DNA of 64,000 nucleotides from Endozoicomonas sp. NE40 (GTDB lineage Bacteria > Pseudomonadota > Gammaproteobacteria > Pseudomonadales > Endozoicomonadaceae): positions 3,228,501 to 3,292,500 of the forward strand of contig NZ_JBEWTB010000002.1 of assembly GCF_040549045.1 (NCBI RefSeq), given 5' to 3'. The notes under the pieces were generated by a model that made no database searches, was not told the origin of the DNA, and was given only the letters and a program-made list of their open reading frames with translations. A program made the translations under genes and the position numbers. How positions within the stretch are numbered: position 1 is the stretch's first letter; every line of letters starts with the position of its first letter. Shown in pieces: positions 43,958 through 52,280 of this stretch.

Positions 43958-45310
43958 ATGTCTGGTCAGGAAATCAAAGCATCTCTCTCTTTGTCTCTGG
44001 TATTTATGTTCCGCATGTTCGGACTGTTTATGGTACTGCCTGTGATGGCGCTGTATGCCGATCAGCTCGAAGGTGCGACGCCCTTGCTGGTGGGGCTGGC
44101 GATTGGGGCTTATGGCTTCAGTCAGGCATTATTGCAGATACCGTTTGGCTGGCTGTCGGACCGGGTGGGACGTAAAAAAGTCATTATTGCCGGTTTGTTA
44201 CTGTTTGTGGCGGGGAGCCTGGTGGCTGCTTATGCCGAGTCGATTCAGGGGGTGATTCTGGGGCGGGTTCTGCAGGGTTGTGGCGCCATCGCCGGGGCGG
44301 TCACTGCGCTGCTGGCAGACCTGACCCGAGAACAGTACCGTACCCGTTCCATGGCGATTTTTGGCATGGGAATCGGTTTGTCCTTTTGTCTCGCCATGAT
44401 GCTGGGGCCTGCTATTGCTGCGAGCTGGGGGTTGTCAGGTTTGTTTCTCAGTAATGTCTGGCTGGCCGGTGCAGGCATTTTGATTGTGTTGCTGATCGTA
44501 CCTTCAGCGGCGACACGACGGCAGGATCTGAATTCATTCGTCAGTAAAAAAAGCGTCTGGCAAGTTCTGCATAACGTTGAATTGCTGCGTTTGATGTTTG
44601 GTATTTTTACCCTGCATTTCATCGTCATGGGGCTATTTGTGTTTCTGCCCCGTGAACTCGAAAGCACCATGAACATCCCCCGTGCATCACATGGCTGGGT
44701 GTATCTGGTGGGGTTGCTGGGTTCTTTTCTGGTGATTATTCCCTTCATTATCTACAGCGAAAAGCAACGGCGGTTAAAGCAGTGTTTTGTAGCGGCGGTT
44801 ACGCTGCTGTTAGTGTCGATGGTGTTTATGGCGCAGGCAGGGGAACATCGCTGGTTGCTGATTTCCGGATTACTGGTATTCTTCGCCGGTTTTAATTTTC
44901 TGGAAGCATCCCTGCCTTCACTGGCCAGCAAGTTGTCACCCGCAGGCACCCGTGGTACGACCATGGGGCTGTACTCAACCTGCCAGTTTGCCGGGGCAGC
45001 CCTTGGTGGGGTTCTGTCGGGTCTGGGTTATGAGTATCTGGGACTGAACGGGGTGTTGATGGTCTGTGCAATTCCCACTGCACTCTGGTGGCTATTGTCT
45101 GTTACCATGAAGCATCCCCCCTACGTCAGCAGTATGGTGATGGCACTGAATCCTGCCAATGGTCAGGATGCCGGTTCAATGAGCCGGACGCTTGCTGTTA
45201 TCCCCGGGGTTGAAGAAGTCACGGTTCTGGGCAGGGAACGAACTGCCTATTTAAAAGTGAACCGCAGGACACTCGATATGTCAGCGCTGCGACAGTATGG
45301 AGAGTGTTGA
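43958..45310 (+). CDS. Major facilitator superfamily transporter, YajR-like
   Basis: From the ATG at 43958 the product has 450 residues with twelve membrane helices and the MFS motif A (GWLSDRVGRKKVII) between helices 2 and 3. After the last helix it carries a soluble C-terminal tail of about 70 residues (LAVIPGVEEVTVLGRERTAY) resembling the ferredoxin-like YAM domain of E. coli YajR, a proton-driven exporter of unknown substrate. In Pseudomonas an MFS gene of this type lies between uvrA and ssb, as here. It is transcribed toward ssb; the 141-base gap probably contains the ssb promoter. Confidence 0.85.
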   Translation: MSGQEIKASLSLSLVFMFRMFGLFMVLPVMALYADQLEGATPLLVGLAIGAYGFSQALLQIPFGWLSDRVGRKKVIIAGLLLFVAGSLVAAYAESIQGVILGRVLQGCGAIAGAVTALLADLTREQYRTRSMAIFGMGIGLSFCLAMMLGPAIAASWGLSGLFLSNVWLAGAGILIVLLIVPSAATRRQDLNSFVSKKSVWQVLHNVELLRLMFGIFTLHFIVMGLFVFLPRELESTMNIPRASHGWVYLVGLLGSFLVIIPFIIYSEKQRRLKQCFVAAVTLLLVSMVFMAQAGEHRWLLISGLLVFFAGFNFLEASLPSLASKLSPAGTRGTTMGLYSTCQFAGAALGGVLSGLGYEYLGLNGVLMVCAIPTALWWLLSVTMKHPPYVSSMVMALNPANGQDAGSMSRTLAVIPGVEEVTVLGRERTAYLKVNRRTLDMSALRQYGEC

Positions 45311-45451
45311 CAAAAACCGGCACCTGCTGACACATTGATGAAACCGCCATGAGTAAATGTTGTCTACTGATACAGCCATGAGCGGCTTTTGGTAGGTTGC
45401 TTTCGATAGAAAGCACAATGTTTACCGGATATATAATATTGGAGAATTTAG

Positions 45452-46054
45452 ATGGCACGTGGTGTTAACAAGGTCATTCTGATCGGTAATCTGGGCGGCG
45501 ATCCGGATGTCCGGTTTACCCCTAATGGCAGTGCGGTAGCCAATCTTAACGTGGCTACCAGCGAATCCTGGACGGACAAAAATACCGGTCAGCGTCAGGA
45601 TCGCACCGAATGGCACCGTGTTGTGGTGTTCGGCAAGCTGGCTGAGATTTGTCAACAGTATCTGCGCAAGGGTTCCAAGGTTTACCTCGAAGGTAAATTG
45701 CAAACCCGTAAATGGCAGGACCAGCAGGGTCAGGATCGTTACACCACAGAAGTGGTGGTAGACGGTTTCAGTGGGCAGATGCAAATGCTGGACGGCCGTC
45801 AGGACGGCGGCATGGGTGCTGCACCAAACCAGATGGGTGGTGGCTACCAGCAGCCTCAGGCGGCTCCTCAGCAACAGGCACCACAGCAGCGTCCACCGCA
45901 GCAGCAATATGCGGCTCCGCAGCAACAGGCTCAGCCACAGGCGCAGCAGCGTCCGACTCCAGCGCCTCAGCAGGCAGCACCACAACAGCAGGCAGCTCCT
46001 CAGCCAGCGGCTGCAGCTGGGTTTGATGATTTTGACGATGATATTCCGTTCTAG
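45452..46054 (+). CDS. ssb: Single-stranded DNA-binding protein
   Basis: The 200-residue protein has an N-terminal OB fold (residues 1-110; MARGVNKVILIGNLGGDPDV, GSKVYLEGKLQTRKW), a Gln/Pro/Ala-rich flexible linker of some 75 residues that is longer than usual, and the acidic tip DFDDDIPF that recruits partner proteins. Ssb tetramers coat single-stranded DNA in replication, recombination and repair. The start ATG at 45452 is preceded by GGAG. A strong terminator follows. Confidence 0.97.
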   Translation: MARGVNKVILIGNLGGDPDVRFTPNGSAVANLNVATSESWTDKNTGQRQDRTEWHRVVVFGKLAEICQQYLRKGSKVYLEGKLQTRKWQDQQGQDRYTTEVVVDGFSGQMQMLDGRQDGGMGAAPNQMGGGYQQPQAAPQQQAPQQRPPQQQYAAPQQQAQPQAQQRPTPAPQQAAPQQQAAPQPAAAAGFDDFDDDIPF

Positions 46055-46090
46055 ACCAAGACAAATTTAAAAATGTAGAAAACTTGATAG

Positions 46091-46114
46091 AAAAGCCGCT
46101 TTATAGCGGCTTTT
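46091..46114 (+). terminator. Intrinsic terminator of ssb
   Basis: A perfect stem AAAAGCCGCT / AGCGGCTTTT with a TTAT loop lies 37 bases after the ssb stop and ends in TTTT. It is symmetrical and may serve the minus-strand gene at 46202 too. Confidence 0.85.
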
Positions 46115-46201
46115 CTAGTCGGCTATGCCCCATGAAGTTCTTCGCAGAGCTATTGCATCAATCCCAAACGCCAGAGTAGCGCAGCATACTCAGCTGATAG
46201 T

Positions 46202-47398
46202 TCAAAACCCCGCTGAGCCTGAAGGATTAAAATGAGCTCGAATCAAGTCATTCAGATCACTGTTCAGGAGCGAGCCCCCGTTTTGCTGAGAGGCGGCGGC
46301 AGGCAGCCGGGAGCGAAAGTCCTCATGGACAAACTGGAAGTGATAATCCCCCTCGTGAATGTCAGCATGTGACACAATAAGGTAGTTCGACGCTTGCCGC
46401 CAGGGACGAACAATCAGGCAGATATAAAAATTCGGGCCTGAATCCGAACCCCGGGTTGAAATGATGTGAACCCTGTAGGCTGCTTGTTCTCCCGGCACCC
46501 TTTCGAGCGTTATTTCCACTGGCGTTGGTTGCTCGTAAAAGCCGGATACAACAATGCGTTCCTGCCAGGTTAACACTGAACGCGACTGTGACCCTGAACC
46601 ACGAATAACTTTCAACGGAATGCTCTGCTTATATTCAGCGTTGATCTTATTGAGCGAGCAACAGCGAGGCGAGCATGGACAGCCACCATGGGGGGGCTTA
46701 TACCAGGCTTTAGTAGTGGCAGGACCTGACTCCAGTTCACGAATATGACTCATCAGCCACTGTTGCGCTTCAGGTTCTCCGAGTGAAAGCCTGAGAACCA
46801 CTGTTTCCGGTAGAATCTCGACAGCATCAGAACTGCCTGCCGGAGTATGAGCCAGATTGATTAATTCAAATTCATCTCGTAATCGGTTATGGAAATGGTT
46901 AAAGCAAGAAATCGACCGACGTCCCCATATGTCATACCATGGGCCCGAACGTTCTTTACTTGAACGTTTACTTGAACTAAAGCACCAAAGATCAAAAATG
47001 AGCTCTCCCAAATCCCTTGCCGCCATGTGTCTGTAGGTATACCGAATTAAACTCTCAGCATTTGAAAAGTTAAAAAAAGTGCACGCCATGTTTTCCCTAT
47101 GGTGGTATGCCTCCTGACCATCATGCCAGTAGGCGCTTCTGTTGATACGGACTTCAGTGTTCCGTATGAACACAAATTGTTTCTTTGTGTCTTCAAAAAA
47201 TGGAAGAGTGGCCTCGAAGTGTTCCTTGTAGCTTCCACTGGCAAGGATTACCTCGTTATGCGTGTCGTTATGCGTGCGAAGGGTCCATTGATAAAGCGCG
47301 TCAGGAAGCCCTGCACAGGTACTGGTCGCCAATGAACCAACAAAAAGAGTGATTAGAATAAGCCTGACGAATGGTAGAAACGACATGTCAGCAGTCAT
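46202..47398 (-). CDS. Unknown exported protein
   Basis: The 398-residue product (ATG at 47398; another ATG at 47386) has a signal peptide ending near STCAG. The mature part is Arg/His-rich with several Cys, including a clustered CPCSPRCC in the middle that could bind metal or form disulphides, and YHFQFVHEDFRSRLP close to the end. No membrane segment follows the signal. I recognise no family. It lies between ssb and the cystine transporter, divergent from the latter. Confidence 0.65.
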   Translation of the reverse strand: MTADMSFLPFVRLILITLFVGSLATSTCAGLPDALYQWTLRTHNDTHNEVILASGSYKEHFEATLPFFEDTKKQFVFIRNTEVRINRSAYWHDGQEAYHHRENMACTFFNFSNAESLIRYTYRHMAARDLGELIFDLWCFSSSKRSSKERSGPWYDIWGRRSISCFNHFHNRLRDEFELINLAHTPAGSSDAVEILPETVVLRLSLGEPEAQQWLMSHIRELESGPATTKAWYKPPHGGCPCSPRCCSLNKINAEYKQSIPLKVIRGSGSQSRSVLTWQERIVVSGFYEQPTPVEITLERVPGEQAAYRVHIISTRGSDSGPNFYICLIVRPWRQASNYLIVSHADIHEGDYHFQFVHEDFRSRLPAAASQQNGGSLLNSDLNDLIRAHFNPSGSAGF

Positions 47399-47616
47399 CT
47401 TTTTTTGATAGTGCGCTTCAGAGTAGTCAAAAAGTGACGGTTAGCCTCTAAAATGCTCGTCATGCCGTTTTATTCGAGTCACTTCGTACCTCCGTAAGCC
47501 ACTGGCTCCAGCTGGCATCACCAATGAATCAGTCGCTCCCCGGACGAGCCTTAACTATCTTGTGAAAGTTGCCACGACTGCGTGTGTTCATCTGTTTTGA
47601 TCTTCAGGAGTACTCC

Positions 47617-49002
47617 ATGAATCTGTATGTAATGCTTAACCTCGGCATAATGTTAGTGATGATTTATTGTCTGTACCGCCTGCAAAGCCAGCATATGAAG
47701 TTTACTCGTCGTGTCTTTATAGCACTGGGACTGGGTGCGGCGTATGGCCTGATATTGCACCTTATTTACGGCCCGGGTTCGCAGACGGTAATGTCGTCTG
47801 TCGAGTACATTGATATTATTGGCCGTGGTTATGTCCAGCTGTTGCGAATGATCGTGACTCCTCTGGTGATGGTGTCGATCATTACCGCTATTCTGAAGCT
47901 CAAAGGCGCCCAGTCACTGGGTAAAATCAGCAGTATAAACCTTGGGGTTCTGCTGTTAACAGTGGCCATTGCCGGTTTGATTGGGGTTGCCGTTTCACTA
48001 TTATTTGGCCTGTCAGCAGAAGGGTTGACAGCGGGTACCCGAGAACTGGCCCGTGCTGAAGTGCTGACTCATCGCCTGGGTACTACAGAACAACTGTCCG
48101 TTGCTTCCCTGTTGATTGATATGATTCCCGCTAACCCGTTTCAGGATATGGCCGGTCTGCGCCCGACCTCTATTATCTCTGTGGTTATTTTCTCAGCCTT
48201 TATTGGACTGGCAGGCCTTGGTATTCATAAGACAAAACCGAAACAGGGTGAACGATTCGACAAAGCGATGGCTGTCGTACACTCCATTGTGATGCATGTG
48301 GTGACGGTCGTACTGCAACTGGCGCCTTATGGCATTCTGGCATTGATGACAAAGGTGTTAGCGACCAGCAATTTTGAAGACATTCTGAATCTGGTCAATT
48401 TTGTCCTGGCTTCTTACATCGCTATTCTGTTGATGTTTGTGGTGCATTTACTGCTGGTGGGCCTGATGGGTGGAAACCCTCTGACCTTTTTGAAGAAAGT
48501 GATTCCTGTCCTGACCTTTGCGTTTACTTCACGCAGTAGTGCAGGCAGTATTCCACTCACCATTCAGACCCAGACTCAAAGCCTGGGAGTGCCGGAAGGC
48601 ATTGCCAATTTTGCAGCATCCTTTGGTGCCACCATTGGTCAGAACGGTTGTGCGGGCATTTACCCCGCCATGCTGGCGGTGATGATTGCACCGACAGTTG
48701 GGATCAATCCGATGGACATCACCTTTATCTTTACTCTCATTGCTACCATTGTCGTCGGTTCATTCGGCGTTGCGGGTGTCGGTGGCGGAGCCACTTTTGC
48801 GGCACTGATTGTACTGTCTTCCCTTAACCTGCCGGTGGCCCTGGCGGGTTTGCTGATTTCTATCGAGCCACTGATTGATATGGGGCGCACTGCACTGAAT
48901 GTGAATGGTGCTATTACTTCAGGATTTGTCACCAGTCGTTTATTGGGTGACGCGGATATGGACATCTATAACTCATCTCAGGAGCTGGAAAGGGTATCCT
49001 GA
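47617..49002 (+). CDS. tcyP: L-cystine transporter, TcyP/YdjN type (DAACS family)
   Basis: From the ATG at 47617 (CAGGAG seven bases upstream) the product has 461 residues with eight membrane helices and two re-entrant loops. The DAACS signatures are present: LLRMIVTPLVMVSIITAI, a Ser-rich hairpin FAFTSRSSAGSIPLTIQTQT, ASFGATIGQNGCAGIYPAML and GVGGGATFAALIVLSSLNLP. The Ser-rich and GQNGCAG signatures are of the TcyP/YdjN type, which imports cystine with sodium or protons. A degraded CoA-disulphide-reductase gene follows immediately, hinting at a former thiol-related operon. Confidence 0.85.
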   Translation: MNLYVMLNLGIMLVMIYCLYRLQSQHMKFTRRVFIALGLGAAYGLILHLIYGPGSQTVMSSVEYIDIIGRGYVQLLRMIVTPLVMVSIITAILKLKGAQSLGKISSINLGVLLLTVAIAGLIGVAVSLLFGLSAEGLTAGTRELARAEVLTHRLGTTEQLSVASLLIDMIPANPFQDMAGLRPTSIISVVIFSAFIGLAGLGIHKTKPKQGERFDKAMAVVHSIVMHVVTVVLQLAPYGILALMTKVLATSNFEDILNLVNFVLASYIAILLMFVVHLLLVGLMGGNPLTFLKKVIPVLTFAFTSRSSAGSIPLTIQTQTQSLGVPEGIANFAASFGATIGQNGCAGIYPAMLAVMIAPTVGINPMDITFIFTLIATIVVGSFGVAGVGGGATFAALIVLSSLNLPVALAGLLISIEPLIDMGRTALNVNGAITSGFVTSRLLGDADMDIYNSSQELERVS

Positions 49003-49003
49003 T

Positions 49004-49479
49004 ACGAATATCGTCATTATTGGAGCAGAAGCGGCTGGCATGCGACCACGGCTAACAAACTGGGGCGGATGCTGGGTGAAAACCTGATGGGTGCGGAGAA
49101 AACATTTTGGGGAACCCTTGGGTCTGCGGCGGTTAAGGTGCTGGATATTGAAGCAGGTCGTACCGGTATTTCCGAGGCAGACGCTAAAGCGGCCGGTATG
49201 GATTACAAGACCGTTGTTATTAACGACAAAAGCCATACCAACTATTATCCGGATCAGTCAGATATCCGTGTCAAACTGATCTATGAGCGTGGGAGTAAAA
49301 AAATTCTGGGTGGGCAACTGGTTGGCAGGCGTGGTGCTGTACTGCGTGTCGACACACTGGCGGCAGCTGTTTATTCCGGAATGACCACCGAAGAACTGGG
49401 CATGCTGGATCTCTGTTATGCTCCGCCGTTTGCCCGCACCTGGGATGCGCTGAATGTGGCGGGGAATGTTGCTAAATAG
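49004..49479 (+). pseudogene. CoA-disulfide reductase-like gene, gutted by an internal deletion
   Basis: Directly after the tcyP stop a frame encodes NIVIIGAEAAGM, the very N-terminus (FAD-binding strand) of CoA-disulphide reductase/NADH oxidase proteins, with ACG where the start ATG should be. At about 49042 it changes frame and continues as TTANKLGRMLGENLMGAEKT and the complete C-terminal dimerisation domain (to the stop at 49479; RVDTLAAAVYSGMTTEELGM). In intact family members these two parts are separated by roughly 280-300 residues holding the FAD and NAD domains and the active Cys. The gene is therefore a deletion pseudogene. The C-terminal half could be translated from 49069 but would be inactive. 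Confidence 0.85.
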
Positions 49480-49604
49480 CGATCCCGGTCAGTCATTGAC
49501 AGTTATCAATAGCTGACTGGATTCAGGTTGCTGGCAATAGCCTGAAGCAGGCAGAATACGCTTGTGTCATACAAGTCACCTGCTGAATAACAATCTGAAT
49601 AACA

Positions 49605-50504
49605 ATGTCTAAAGTTACACTGGAACAGTGGCGTATGCTTCACGCTGTTGTTGAAAATGGAGGTTTTGCCCAGGCTTCCAGCGCCCTGCATAAAAGTCAG
49701 TCGACGATCAGCTATGCCGTCAATAAGCTACAGGATCAGCTGGGTGTGCGGATTCTTGAAGTGCGTGGGCGCAAGGCAGAACTGACAGAGGCGGGCCGGG
49801 TCATGCTGCGCCGTTCTCAGGTTTTACTGAAGGAATCTGATGCCCTGGAAAAAATTGCAGGCAGTCTGTCTATGGGATGGGAAGGCGAGCTGACGCTGGC
49901 GGTTGAGGTGTTATTTCCCTATACGATCCTGATGGATATTCTGGAAGATTTTTCGCAGGTATCACGCAGCACCCGTCTGGAGTTGGTGGAATCGGTGTTG
50001 TCAGGAACCACTGAACGGGTGGTTTCTGGTCAGGCTGATCTGGTGATTACCGGCGTGCTGCCTTCCGGCTTTCTGGGTGAGAAACTGCTTTCTATAAGGT
50101 TTTTGCCTGTTGCCCGTTTTGATCATTCCCTGCTTCAATCTGGCAGAACCATTACTGAAAAGGACTTAAAACAACAGCGACAGATTGTTGTTCGCGATTC
50201 CGGAATTAAACGCAGTAGCAGTGCTGGCTGGCTGGGTACTGAAGAACGCTGGACTGTTAGTAATATGACGACAGTGGTTCGGTTACTGGAGCAGGGGCTG
50301 GGTTTTGCCTGGCTGCCCGAACACTATATTGAAGCTCAGCTGGAAGCTGGAACCATTAAAGTATTGCCAATGGATTCAAAAGGATTAAGGGTAGTGCCTC
50401 TGTATATGGTATTTCCTGATGATGACAACACCGGTCCTGCCACTCAGGCGCTGGCAGAAATTGTCAGAAAACATTGTCGTCAATTTGATAGGTCGTCAAT
50501 TTGA
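49605..50504 (+). CDS. LysR-family transcriptional regulator
   Basis: The 299-residue protein has a winged helix-turn-helix at the N-terminus (LEQWRMLHAVVENGGFAQAS, HKSQSTISYAVNKLQDQLGV) and a LysR-type effector domain (ELTLAVEVLFPYTIL, GLGFAWLPEHYIEAQLEAGT). Such proteins act as tetramers and need a small co-inducer. It lies 14 bases ahead of the fau gene on the same strand. Its target is unknown; the upstream pseudogene and transporter could once have been regulated by it. Confidence 0.92.
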   Translation: MSKVTLEQWRMLHAVVENGGFAQASSALHKSQSTISYAVNKLQDQLGVRILEVRGRKAELTEAGRVMLRRSQVLLKESDALEKIAGSLSMGWEGELTLAVEVLFPYTILMDILEDFSQVSRSTRLELVESVLSGTTERVVSGQADLVITGVLPSGFLGEKLLSIRFLPVARFDHSLLQSGRTITEKDLKQQRQIVVRDSGIKRSSSAGWLGTEERWTVSNMTTVVRLLEQGLGFAWLPEHYIEAQLEAGTIKVLPMDSKGLRVVPLYMVFPDDDNTGPATQALAEIVRKHCRQFDRSSI

Positions 50505-50518
50505 GGAAGAGGTTAATC

Positions 50519-51139
50519 ATGGATCGTAAGGCACTGAGATCAGCGTTAAGAGATCGTCGTCGAGCGTTATCGGAGCTTCAGCAGGAACAGGCAGCGGCTG
50601 GCGTGCTGCAACAGTTAAAACAGTTACCTGAATTCAGCAGAAGCCGGAAGCTTGCTGTGTATCTTGCCAATGACGGCGAAATCAGTCCTGAATGCATTGT
50701 TCGACATGCCTGGGCTGAAGGCAAAAGCTGTTATCTGCCAGTACTGAATAATAACGATAAGACGAAAATGCATTTTCAGCGATATACCCCGGAGACGGTT
50801 CTTTTGCCTAATCGTTTTAATATTCCGGAACCCGTACTGGATTTGTCGTTGTGTATTCCGGCCACTGAACTGGATCTGGTATTGATGCCTCTTACCGGTT
50901 TTGATGAGTCTGGTGGGCGCCTGGGAATGGGCGGAGGCTTTTACGACCGAACCTTTGCCTTTGTCAAAACGGCCGACAAGCCGGTTTTAGTCGGGCTGGC
51001 TCATGAATGTCAGAAAGTCGAGTCGATTCCAGTGGCAGAATGGGATGTATTGATGTCATGGGTGGTCACAGGGGACAAAGCCTATAAGACGTCGAAGAAG
51101 TTGCCGGACGATAAGCGGGGAGCAACGCGGAGATTTTAA
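50519..51139 (+). CDS. fau: 5-formyltetrahydrofolate cyclo-ligase
   Basis: From the ATG at 50519, with GAGG six bases upstream, the product has 206 residues. The nucleotide site at the N-terminus (MDRKALRSALRDRRRAL) and the C-terminal signature (GRLGMGGGFYDRTFAF) are those of the MTHFS/YgfA family. The enzyme uses ATP to convert 5-formyl-THF to 5,10-methenyl-THF, returning stored folate to one-carbon metabolism. It starts close behind the LysR gene and one base before the next gene, so a three-gene transcript is likely. I saw no 6S RNA upstream, unlike the usual arrangement with ygfA. Confidence 0.92.
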   Translation: MDRKALRSALRDRRRALSELQQEQAAAGVLQQLKQLPEFSRSRKLAVYLANDGEISPECIVRHAWAEGKSCYLPVLNNNDKTKMHFQRYTPETVLLPNRFNIPEPVLDLSLCIPATELDLVLMPLTGFDESGGRLGMGGGFYDRTFAFVKTADKPVLVGLAHECQKVESIPVAEWDVLMSWVVTGDKAYKTSKKLPDDKRGATRRF

Positions 51140-51140
51140 A

Positions 51141-51665
51141 GTGTCAGTAATACATGGCAGCTTGTTTGATGGCATCGTCCAGTTTCATGATCCTGATAAT
51201 CAGGCAAATACTGCTGTAATTGTCATCGACGAAAATGATGACCCGTGTATCTCTGAAACATTTAGAAATTGTGTAGCCAGACAGAAAAGCCAGCAGGATG
51301 TGCTACGTTTCTGTAATGATTTAGGGTGCCTGATCATTGTTGTATATGCACATAGAGTGCTCAGAGCCAGACATATCTTTAGCATTATTGGAAGACCTGA
51401 TTTTTCATGTGTAAAAGAGTCTGATGGCGTGCTTGCTTTAGGCACTACCCCACCTCTGATGGGCTATCTGGAACGCAATAAAATAACCAGCCTTGTATTA
51501 ATGGGGTCGTATACTCGCTTCTGTGTTAAAGAGTCATTGATAGGCGGTTGGGAAGAGGATCAGTACTATGCAGGTTTACTGAACAGAAAAATGACGGTGC
51601 TTTCGTCTCCGGCATTGTTAGGTCCCTACTTGCCTGAAGCCTATGTGTTGAAGCCTATGTGTTGA
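51141..51665 (+). CDS. Isochorismatase-like cysteine hydrolase
   Basis: The 174-residue product (GTG start at 51141, one base after the fau stop) follows the isochorismatase fold. A first strand TAVIVIDEND carries Asp30, then VKESDGVLALGTTPPLMGYL carries Lys92, and ITSLVLMGSYTRFCVKESLI carries Cys128: the Asp-Lys-Cys triad of this superfamily, correctly spaced. Members include nicotinamidases and other amide hydrolases; no specific substrate can be named. Overall similarity is weak and the chain is rather Cys-rich. It is probably co-translated with fau. Confidence 0.62.
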   Translation: MSVIHGSLFDGIVQFHDPDNQANTAVIVIDENDDPCISETFRNCVARQKSQQDVLRFCNDLGCLIIVVYAHRVLRARHIFSIIGRPDFSCVKESDGVLALGTTPPLMGYLERNKITSLVLMGSYTRFCVKESLIGGWEEDQYYAGLLNRKMTVLSSPALLGPYLPEAYVLKPMC

Positions 51666-51852
51666 AGCCAAAATTCAGATCATCAGCGACTTCGTTTGAA
51701 CTCTTAAAGCCTTTCGCTAACCGAAGTTTGAACTGGCCTGTCTTTACTTTGCATCCAGGAATGAGGTTCTATACAACAATCAGATAATATCCACTCTGTT
51801 GCCATCCCTGCACATAAGCATGCCGTTCCCTGGCAGCCTTGCATATCAATGC

Positions 51853-51945
51853 CTAAATCAGTGAAGCAGTTGCAGCGGTGGTCGCTACAGCCAGAACAAA
51901 CACTGTCAGCAATACAGAGATAGGGTCGCGGGTTTTTCTTACCAT
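51853..51945 (-). CDS. Candidate small membrane protein, 30 residues
   Basis: An ATG at 51945, preceded by GGAGAG at seven bases' spacing, opens a frame of 30 codons: MVRKTRDPISVLLTVFVLAV, then ATTAATASLI. A basic N-terminus is followed by one hydrophobic helix, the pattern of bacterial small membrane proteins. It lies alone in a 615-bp region. The good ribosome binding site and composition are the only evidence. Confidence 0.5.
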   Translation of the reverse strand: MVRKTRDPISVLLTVFVLAVATTAATASLI

Positions 51946-52244
51946 TATTGTTCTCTCCGGTTTTTGTCAGGCAACTCCTATGTGAATAGTGAATGTAGCC
52001 CGATAGTCAGCAAAGGATAGTCAGCAACGATCAGCGGCAGGCAAAATATGATTTTGTCCGTGCTTTTTTGTTGCTTTACATTAAATTTTCAGTGAATTTG
52101 TCATAAAACAGAAACCTCTGCAAGTAAGCACCCTGTGTCGTGCAAAACTAATTGACTTAATTGTGAGTTCAGTCAATTTTTAAAGCATAATCCTGAAAAG
52201 AAAATGGGCAGATATTCACAAAGGTCTCTGTTTTATCAGGTTTT

Positions 52245-52269
52245 CTCGCAGACACCATTAGTCTGCGAG
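52245..52269. terminator. Hairpin downstream of rep
   Basis: A perfect 9-bp stem (CTCGCAGAC / GTCTGCGAG) with a seven-base loop lies just after the rep stop. On the minus strand it is followed by AAAACC rather than T, so it may stabilise the mRNA end rather than terminate. Confidence 0.4.
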
Positions 52270-52280
52270 GATCGCTCATA

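Larger units (their letters stand above)
51666..52280. other. 615-bp region with a small ORF and repeats
   Basis: No long gene is present. A 30-codon minus-strand ORF (51853-51945) is listed separately. A direct repeat GATAGTCAGCAA occurs at 52002-52013 and 52016-52027, and ATTGACT / AGTCAAT form an inverted repeat around 52151-52177 that could be a protein-binding site. A strong hairpin near rep is listed separately. Confidence 0.45.
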
